Positions 56,992 to 64,000 of a stretch of 64,000 bases of DNA are shown in pieces. This DNA comes from Micrasema longulum (taxonomy: Eukaryota; Arthropoda; Insecta; Trichoptera; Brachycentridae), in NCBI GenBank assembly GCA_022494885.1, contig JAGVSM010002644.1:146618-210617 (forward strand). Reading direction: 5' to 3'. The translations under genes were made by a program, and so were the position numbers. Each line of letters begins with the position of its first letter. Within the stretch, counting starts at the first letter, position 1. The notes below the pieces were generated by a model. It was not told the DNA's origin. It did not search any database and worked only from the letters and a program-made list of their open reading frames with translations.

Positions 56992-58424
56992 GTAAGTTAC
57001 GTTAATTTTATTCATGTTTACAAATCTTAACTTGAACGTGTTTTAAAATTAACCAAACATTTTAGGTAAATGAGTTTTATAATTCTGAGCACGTTACCAG
57101 CATCACGCATATTATTTTCAATAAACTATACATAAACGTGACATAAAAAAGTAAAAAAAAACATACCTTATTTGGTAGATTTTTTTTACAGTTTTTTGTT
57201 CATAAATTTGTATAAACTACTTGAATTTTGAGTTATACGTGGACTGGTTTCGAAATATCAACAACATTAAGAGTTTAACAATTTTTTTACCGAAAAGCGT
57301 AAAATGTCACAATATCTGTTTTTTATGTAAAAACTTTGTTTTTCGATTTAATAGGTTCATTGTAAGAATAGTTTTTGGAGGCAGATGTATTTTAATTTTA
57401 ATCCACATGTTTACATTTTTTCTCGCCTGGGCTGCTCGTGGATGGTGCACGTTAATGAAATTAATGTAAACATGTTTAATATATCAAATTGAATGATTTG
57501 AAAATGTTATTCTTGTGAAACTTTGTAAGCTTCGTAAAATGGAACTAAGTAGTAAATAAAGTTATTTTACAAGACAGAATTGGTCGTTTAGCAAGACTGT
57601 TGCAATATATGCCATGGGTAAAGTCAAGCACTTAAATTATGACTTATCTCTTTATTGATCAAGCACATGATATCTCATGAAGATGAGATCACATAGTATC
57701 AATTGATATTGAATTTTCAACGGCCATTAGTATCATTCGTCACACTTAATTACCGAAGAATATTTTGTTTAATTGTACGAGGTGCCTAATTACAAAAACC
57801 GGTTAGAATTAATGATCGTATACGTTCATTTGAAATATTTACCATGGAAAATACACTAAAGTTCAAATTAATTAACAGGAATACTGATTTCAAAATCATT
57901 TTTTAAAATATGGCTTTTATAAGTTTGTTTTAAATATTCTTTCATAATAATTACTATATGAGTATAAAACAAAGCATTTTTCATTTCAAATTTTTAAAGT
58001 TGCGCTGTTATAAATAAGGTACTAAATAAACATTTTTAATAAGATACAAAAATGAACTCTCGTATTTTTGTTTTTTTTTTTTACCTATGTAAAATTCATA
58101 AAGCCTTTATGCATAACCTAAAGGTTTTTTTTAAAATTAGAAAATGCGAAAAAATATAAATTAGGTAGTAGTGTGCATGTAAAAAGATTATTAATTATAA
58201 ATTCACCCCGTATTTATTTATATTTATATCTTACCGGTTTCAAAAGCTAATGATTTTACTAGTAATGTATTTTTAATTAAAACCCTACGGGGAGTTATCG
58301 TTTTTCACAATGAGGAAGTTCAGTGTTTTTTTTTTTTTTTTTATTTGTTAATAGAATATTAAACTAAGCCAAATATTTTTATTTAAAATTTTTATATATC
58401 TTTATTATCAGCGTTATGATTTTT
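56992..58424. other. intron start after exon 4, no gene seen
   Basis: From GTAAGT onward. The open frame at 57221-57469 has no splice or domain support. No repeat recognised. Confidence 0.45.
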
Positions 58425-58740
58425 TTTAAAGTTTTGTATTTTTGAAATATCTCCGCGTGTGACGTCAGAAGTTGTTCTATGAGTTTACGGTGACCAAACC
58501 GGATATCCTTTAAAGTCCTCGTATCATTGAATGGTTCATATGAACCAGTGACGTCATTCAAAGTAGTGCGTTTTTATTAAAATATTTTTTATTATTTTTT
58601 TCGTATATTTTAAATAAGTTTTACTATAAAATTGAATGCTCTAATTTTTACGGCGCGCAAGAAAACATTTTTTGTATCCAATTTCTCGTAGGGCAGAAGT
58701 TATTCATTACATGAAAACATCGACGTATTTATAGCTTTCA
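58425..58740 (+). repeat. R5 repeat, copy B
   Basis: Uninterrupted: GAAATATCTCCGCGTGTGACGTCAGAAG, CAAACCGGATATCC, AAAGTAGTGCG, TTTACGGCGCGCAAGAAAACATTTTTT. Contains two TGACGTCA palindromes. Confidence 0.65.
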
Positions 58741-58796
58741 CAAGGAGGGTGTTCTAGAAAAATTAATATAAAAGGCTCGTCAGGAACTTCTTCGTG

Positions 58797-59098
58797 TTCA
58801 TGCGGATAAAGAATACAGTCCTATGTGTGCAATTAAACCGAAACCATGGACGAGTGTTTTCTACTCGATGCGATGGCAGCTCTCAGGTAAAAATCCTGCG
58901 TAAGGAAATCGAGTGGAAATAAATTCGCTTCGTTGTGTAGTAGTCGGCCGGTTTGTCGACCATTCTTGGGTTCTATTCCTAGCAGGCTGGTTTAAACTGT
59001 AATGTTTCTTATCACATTATCTTCTAGTACCAGATGATCGAAATACGCTGCCTTTGGTTTACAAATGCAATGCCTTATACTACACTGGGTGTTATAAA
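58797..59098 (+). repeat. SINE1 copy
   Basis: GCGGATAAAGAATACAGTCC, CATGGACGAGTGTTTTCTACTCGATGCGATGGCAGCTCTCAGG, GGGTTCTATTCCTAGCAGG, then the tail CAGATGATCGAAATACGCTGCC. Confidence 0.72.
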
Positions 59099-59329
59099 AT
59101 TATAAAGATTGCTATAATCTATGAAAAACCTTGTATTCCCATCGATTTTCATTTTTAAGAAATCTCATATTATTAATGCTTAGGTCAAAAATTGATAGAA
59201 ATGGCTTGTGGGGTTTTCAAAATTCGTTGTATCTAGTGTAAAATACTTTTCGATGGGGGAGTTATGAACAATCTATACTCCTAATATATAATAATAATAT
59301 TTACTAACCATAATATACAATGTGATAAA

Positions 59330-59560
59330 TACAAAATCAAACATTTGTATACATAGTTAAATGGCGGACTTATTGCCACTAGTAATTTCTTACAGCCTGA
59401 CAAAAAACAAACGAAAAATACAATAATAATTAAAAATAAATTGAAATATAAAAAAAAAACAAAAAAGGTTCAGAAAACACAATCTATAAAATTATATAAC
59501 ATTATGGTGTCTACTGCTTTCATTATTTACATTTAATTCATTTTATTTATTTAATTGCAT
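59330..59560 (-). repeat. LINE 3' end
   Basis: TGGCGGACTTATTGCCACTAGTAATTTCTTACAGCCTG is the reverse complement of the GGCTGTAAGAAATT..GGCAATAAGTCCGCC tail type of the LINEs at 23.5 and 54.6 kb. Confidence 0.55.
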
Positions 59561-59635
59561 CTTCCAAATAATCATATTATATACGTCGTTGCATGCAAAC
59601 ATACCTATGTAATTCCATATATTATTAATATTACG

Positions 59636-59712
59636 TCAGCCTCGTGATGTGATGGTCAGCGCGTTTGCCTACCATGCAATAGGTCTCGGGTTCGATTCCC
59701 GACATGGTTAAT
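59636..59712 (+). repeat. tRNA-like SINE4 head
   Basis: GCCTCGTGATGTGATGGTCAGCGCGTTTGCCTACCATGCAATAGGTCTCGGGTTCGATTCCCGACATGG: good A and B boxes and an intact T arm, but the acceptor stem does not pair and no CCA-type end is evident. Taken as a SINE head rather than a tRNA gene. Confidence 0.6.
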
Positions 59713-59849
59713 ATTTTAAATATTTACTTTTATTTATGCATACAAAATAATTTATTTTTGAAAGTAAGTAAGTGCAAATCAATTACTTTCCGTCGAAAAA
59801 AACCCCTATTATGTATGAATACACTATAAATTACATATTGCTTGAAAGA

Positions 59850-60975
59850 GTGAGCGAAATAATAGACCTAAACTAGATTTCGTTAACCATATTAACAACA
59901 TAACAAACAAAAGCATGAAAACATTAGGTATCGTGGTTCGCATTGTCAAATACTTTAATTCGGTTAAAGTAATAAATATTTTTTATGTAGCACTAGTTCA
60001 TTGTCAGTTAGAATATAATTCCACTGTGTGGTCTCGTCAGTATAAATTACACTTAAGGAACATAGAGAGAATTCAAAGAAAGTATTTGAGATTCGTAAAT
60101 TTTAAATTCAATATTATTCCCTTAGAAAACATAAATAACACGTATCTATTAGACACTTTAAATTTAATTTTACTAGAAGATCGTAGAAAAATAAATGACC
60201 TTCTTTTTTTATTCTAAATTTTAAATTCGGAGCTCGATTGTTGTAAACTGCTGAATTTTATTAACTTCAAAATACCGAATCGAGTTACTAAAAGTTTTAA
60301 GTTGTTTGCACATACGTAGGTACTAGCTATGCACGACACTCGCTGATTCCGTGTTTACATTCCTTAGCCAACAATTTACTTGTGATTTAGACATTTTTAA
60401 TACAGAAATTATTCATTTTAAAACTTTTTTAAATGCATCACTTTTTATAATATATAAAATATTATAACTATTTATTAAAGTCGTAATAAAATTTCCTTTT
60501 TGTGCAATTTTTTCTCTGTTTTTGACGTGTATTATTATCTTATCTCTTTCTGAAATTAATTTAAATATTTTTGTTTACCCTTAATTATAATATTAATTTA
60601 TTTATTCTTACTGTTAACTAATTTTTTATATTTGTTTTTAACATTAATTTGTTAATACCATTTTTTCATGTATACATATTTATACGTATATACTCGTATT
60701 ACAATTAAAATTATTTTTGGTTTAAATTCTTTATAAGTTGTTAACAATTTGCTTTTTAATTCTAACATTTTTCTAATAAACATATTTTCTTCTTTTTTAC
60801 TTTGCAAAGTTTCACTTTGTATTTTGCATTGCAGCATGTTTTTTTATTACCACTAGTAAACAAAAAAAAATATTTAAAAAAATAAATTATTACTTACCAT
60901 ATTTGTACTTACCTGTATAATTTTTGTAAATGCCCCTTGGGCGTATTGTAGAATTAAATAAATAAAAAATAATAA
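59850..60975 (+). pseudogene. LINE ORF2 C terminus with complete 3' end
   Basis: Plus frame reads VNHINNITNKSMKTLGIVVR, FYVALVHCQLEYNSTVWSRQ, NIERIQRKYLRFVNFKFNII, ENINNTYLLDTLNLILLEDR, then shifted frames (SELDCCKLLNFINF, KIPNRVTKSFKLFA). The 3' UTR (60590-60975) ends ATGCCCCTTGGGCGTATTGT then AATTAAATAAATAAA, identical in plan to the minus copy at 11667-12010. 5'-truncated. Confidence 0.78.
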
Positions 60976-60977
60976 AA

Positions 60978-61145
60978 GGGTGTTTTACACTAGAATACTT
61001 TAAAGTCCTTGGACTGGCATCTGAAGCGTAAGGCTGATCATCTTACCTTCATGTAACAAAAATAATCAAGATACGCTGCGATTGGTGCACCAATACATTG
61101 CCCTATGTATCATTAGGTGCGGAAAGGGAATGCTGATGATGATTT
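60978..61145 (+). repeat. SINE1 tail fragment
   Basis: GTGTTTTACACTAGAATACTTTAAAGTCCTTGGACTGGCATCTGAAGCGTAAGGCTGATCATCTTACCTTCATG to GATGATGA. Confidence 0.65.
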
Positions 61146-61873
61146 ATTATTAAACCTAAGTGCAAGCAGGTAACATGGCAAAACAGCTATCGAAACTAAA
61201 ACATTTTTCTATAAATTACTGATCTTGTTTGATTAACTTTATATTTTCTTTTGGGTTCTGTGGTTTCTTCGTGTTTACTAAACATCTCTGTTTTTCAAAT
61301 CCTCACATGCCAAACGGTACACACGTACAAACAAAATGGTAAACTTGTAAGTAGAAACTTAGACATGTACCGTCTTAATGTTCCAACTCCCAACTTTACG
61401 TGTTCTAAGTTCAATGAAGAATCTAAAGACTGCCAGGTTCCTGTAAATATAAAAGTTTGTTCTTCAAAGACTTCCAAGATAACATATGAACTAAATAAGT
61501 AATAAGTTTTATAAGTACACCACAACAAAGTAATAACTTAACTAAATAAAATACAACGATAAAGATTCTATAAAGTTTCGAGCTAGTTTTAAAACACTCA
61601 TTGTTTGAACTAGATTCAAACACTGAAGAATTCTAACCACCGTATTTGGTAATTTAATATGTTTGTAATTCTACTAATCAAGAAAATAAAAACAATTATC
61701 ACTTATGATAGTGTAGATAATAACCGGTTTGTCAAATAGTATAAGGATTTATTTTTAAATTTTTCATTCGTATTTAATTGATAGAATGACGTACACAAAT
61801 ATTAAATAATATAATTTATCAGGATGCAACAGTTATCTACTGTTTTATGTACACTATTATTTCATTAAAAAAA
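61146..61873. other. stretch without a supported gene
   Basis: The plus frame 61251-61502 (83 codons, Cys-containing) opens on TTG, not ATG, and no clear acceptor or donor frames it. No domain recognised. Confidence 0.35.
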
Positions 61874-62085
61874 ACATATTACAACAGAGATGAAGGAAAT
61901 TTTAGAGAAGGTAATATAGAAGTCTAGGCATCTACAGGGCTTATGACCTGTCATTGGCTAGTTTAAGTGGCGACTTTACACACTGTGTAACATTAATCAT
62001 TCCGCTCATATTTGAACATCTATGTTCCTTCAATTCTTTCATCTGTTGATGTTTGTGAAGTTAAAGAGCTTAAACCTTTTTTATA
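61874..62085 (+). repeat. FB copy
   Basis: ACATATTACAACAGAGATGA to GTTAAAGAGCTTAAACCTTT; stops in the middle of the body. Confidence 0.75.
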
Positions 62086-63013
62086 TATTTTTTTTGTTTA
62101 TATAATTAATTTCATTATATACTTTGATAAAAAGATACTTGTTTCAAAAAAATTATAACGTATCCCTAACTCTATAAGCCCAAGAGCCCTGTGTTAAGTT
62201 GGAATGCAACATATCAATAAAGAATACTGCAAATATATTTTTTTGTTGTAAATTTTAATAAACATCTGGACCACACGCTTAAAAGTACTATGTTAATCTA
62301 TGCTATTTCTCGCAGCAGTCTCCTGCAATGGTCTCTTTCCGTAGACAAAATCCAAACTTGAACACTACTGAAAATAGCTTACGTTTTGGAGAACTTTACA
62401 TGTTCATCAAAACTTATAAAAAACATTTAAATTAATTTTGATTTTCTTCTGAGAAGCGGATTTATAGTTTTTCTATTTAAATTAGATCAAAACAAGTTAT
62501 GTTTAAAACACAAAAGTACACAGCAATTATTTGAATTGATTTATTTTGCTTTTTTATTTTGGTCATCTTAAAACAGTACATTCATTATATAATACATAAT
62601 AAGCATTCAAATCTGCTTAGCGTATATTTCTGGCAATTATGCTAGTAAAAAAAGTTAGGCTAAACTCAAAGTTTACTTCATTTTTAACTGGAATTTTTCA
62701 ATGATAGGTAAACATATTTTATAACTAGTATTGAGTTCCGCTGCGTAATTTCAATCTCGACATTGTAATAATTGATTTCGCTTTGTTCCCACACACTGAA
62801 CTTCCTAAGACAATAAGAAACAATGGCATTTGACATGCTCAGTAAATCGGAATCCAGTCAACTGTAAAATGTCTGACCCAAAACTTCTGTCTGCTAAGGT
62901 ACAAAGGAAGATTTCCTTCAGTTCCATTTCATTTACAATCGAGATTGTATTCTTTATAACGCGGCACTCACAATATATGTATAACAAAAGCAAGTGACGC
63001 ATAATCAATTAAA
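62086..63013. other. region upstream of the 63068 exon
   Basis: No repeat recognised; more balanced composition from about 62730. A promoter for the 63068 exon would lie here, but no core element stands out. Confidence 0.35.
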
Positions 63014-63058
63014 ATGGCGGATAAACTGAGTGTTTACAATTATTTTCATGAGTTTTAA
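63014..63058 (+). other. 14-codon upstream ORF before the 63068 exon
   Basis: ATG at 63014 in a strong context (AAA ATG G) opens MADKLSVYNYFHEF and stops at TAA 63056, ten bases before the 63068 ATG and in the same frame. If transcription starts upstream, it could restrain initiation at 63068. Confidence 0.35.
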
Positions 63059-63067
63059 TCTGTAAAC

Positions 63068-63455
63068 ATGAAATTTTATCCCTGCAACTTGTGCATTCGA
63101 CGGAAATCGCCAGATTTTTTTCCTTCGTATTCCACAAATTCCGAAACGACCGATACTTCTGACTGTGAAAGCAAAAAAAAAGGGATTTTAAAAAAATATT
63201 TTTCTTCGACAGACTGTCGCAATACTTATCCGTCCTCATTGATAAAAAGAAAAAGGTTCAGTTCCTCGCTAGGCCGAAAGTTCGCCAGAGCTTTTAGAAA
63301 ACTTTCCGCGACATCTGTGAAGGGAGATTCGAAGCAAAACTGCAAAACATTGGAAAGTGTGAATAATAGATTCCCGGGAAATTCGTACTACGAAAGTTGC
63401 TACCACTGTAAAGTTTTGGGCTACCCGGAAGCTAGCTGGTGGTTTAATTACCAAG
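63068..63455 (+). CDS. putative alternative first exon (or first exon of a neighbouring gene)
   Basis: An open frame of 129 codons plus one base, ending TACCAAG|GTAAGC, a good donor in phase 1, the same phase in which exon 4 (56991) exits. An in-frame TAA sits at 63056-63058 just before the ATG (AAAC ATG context). The protein has two CxxC pairs, CNLC at residues 6-9 and CYHC at 111-114, an acidic Ser/Thr stretch, and a strongly basic centre (KRKRFSSSLGRKFARAFRKL). No family is recognised. Base composition is more balanced than the flanks. Read past the donor it runs only 20 more codons to a stop. The phase match suggests it could splice to the same downstream exon as the PDZ isoform, but an unrelated gene start is also possible. 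Confidence 0.5.
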
Positions 63456-64000
63456 GTAAGCTGACTAAATATTTCATGCATGCAATTAAGATTTACCGTA
63501 CTCAAATTCAAAACTAACTACCATATTATACTGAAAACAAAATGTGATATAAGTATTTAATGGATTGAAATTTATCATATCATTTTATTTTCAAAGGATT
63601 CGTTCTTTACTTTATTGACTTGATATTTATTTATTTATTTTATTCAATAAAAGAAAAGAACAGCCATTACAACAAAAAAATAAATATTTACAAATAAACC
63701 ATAATGATAGGCTAGTTATAGTTTTTTTATACAATACTAAATACAATCTCATAACAAGCGTACATTGAAATAGCCACTCCGCATCATACCACACGTAAAG
63801 AATAAATAAAATATTACAATAATAATGAATCAATAAAAATAAAAATAAAGTTTTTTGTTTACTCAAACATAAAAATCCTTTCGCCGGCGGATCCATACGG
63901 AGCTATCAGTTCTCCCTTCTTTCTGCTTTCAAACAAGAGAAAATAATTACAATATTAATGTGTAAAAAGTGAGAAAATATATATTTATTTCAGCAAAAAA
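63456..64000. other. downstream of the 63068 exon; possible LINE 3' end
   Basis: Starts with the donor GTAAGC. 63627-63690 (TATTTATTTATTTTATTCAATAAAAG..ACAGCCATTACAAC) looks like a minus-strand LINE terminus; the body up to about 63890 is not readable as protein. Confidence 0.35.

Noticed and set aside
55608..57005. Independent single-exon gene starting at the ATG 55608
   Set aside because: The frame continues without a stop upstream to a good acceptor at 55479 and joins exon 3 in phase; the exon also has a strong donor at 56991 before the stop.
57221..57469. 82-codon plus frame after exon 4
   Set aside because: Starts without a supported ATG, has no acceptor at its start or donor at its end in a suitable phase, and no domain.
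59636..59712. Possible genuine tRNA gene
   Set aside because: A and B boxes are good but the acceptor stem does not pair; the same head is fused to a SINE tail at 52208.
61251..61502. 83-codon plus-strand frame with several Cys, followed by stops
   Set aside because: Opens on TTG, has overlapping minus-strand frames of similar length, no clear splice sites and no recognisable domain.
63627..63896. 89-codon minus frame near the right edge
   Set aside because: A/T-rich, no domain, and next to a LINE-like terminus.

Overview
This is nuclear DNA of a eukaryote, most probably an insect or another arthropod. It is AT-rich, has long introns with GT-AG junctions, and is packed with fragments of LINE retrotransposons, tRNA-derived SINEs, Tc1/mariner- and piggyBac-type DNA transposons and foldback elements. 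There are no operons, no prokaryotic genes and no viral gene set. I could not assign an order or species.

The one convincing host gene is on the + strand and runs from about 22.6 kb past the right edge. Exon 1 (22677-22772) and exon 2 (46183-46334) together encode one PDZ domain with the PWGF ligand loop. Exon 3 (55316-55377) is a short basic linker. Exon 4 (55480-56991) is a 504-residue Ser/Thr/Asn/Pro-rich segment. All junction phases agree (0, 2, 1, then an exit in phase 1), giving about 607 residues before the reading leaves for exons outside the window. The PDZ domain looks like the Zasp/ALP-Enigma (PDZ-LIM) sarcomeric family or the synaptopodin-2/tungus type; no LIM domain is visible here. 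A possible 33/36-nt in-frame microexon (33684-33719) sits in the 23.4-kb first intron. An open reading frame at 63068-63455 ends at a strong donor in the same phase as exon 4, so it could be an alternative first exon of this gene or the start of another gene.

The rest is intergenic or intronic repeat. From 1 to 22.5 kb there are SINE copies, a dead Tc1 transposase, LINE ends, and foldback and piggyBac-type elements. Intron 1 (22773-46182) holds a mariner remnant 28 bp past the donor, nested repeats, a long-TIR MITE, a second piggyBac-type copy, and a RTE-type LINE interrupted by another LINE. Intron 2 (46335-55315) carries LINE tails, SINEs and foldback units. From 57 to 64 kb there is a relatively intact LINE 3' end, more SINEs, and the candidate alternative first exon.

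Themes worth following: the microexon, the alternative first exon with its upstream ORF, the repeated SPF motifs in exon 4, the abundant foldback family, and the short hairpins that recur at the 3' ends of otherwise different LINE tails. All family assignments were made by eye from translated motifs and from internal comparison between copies in the window.
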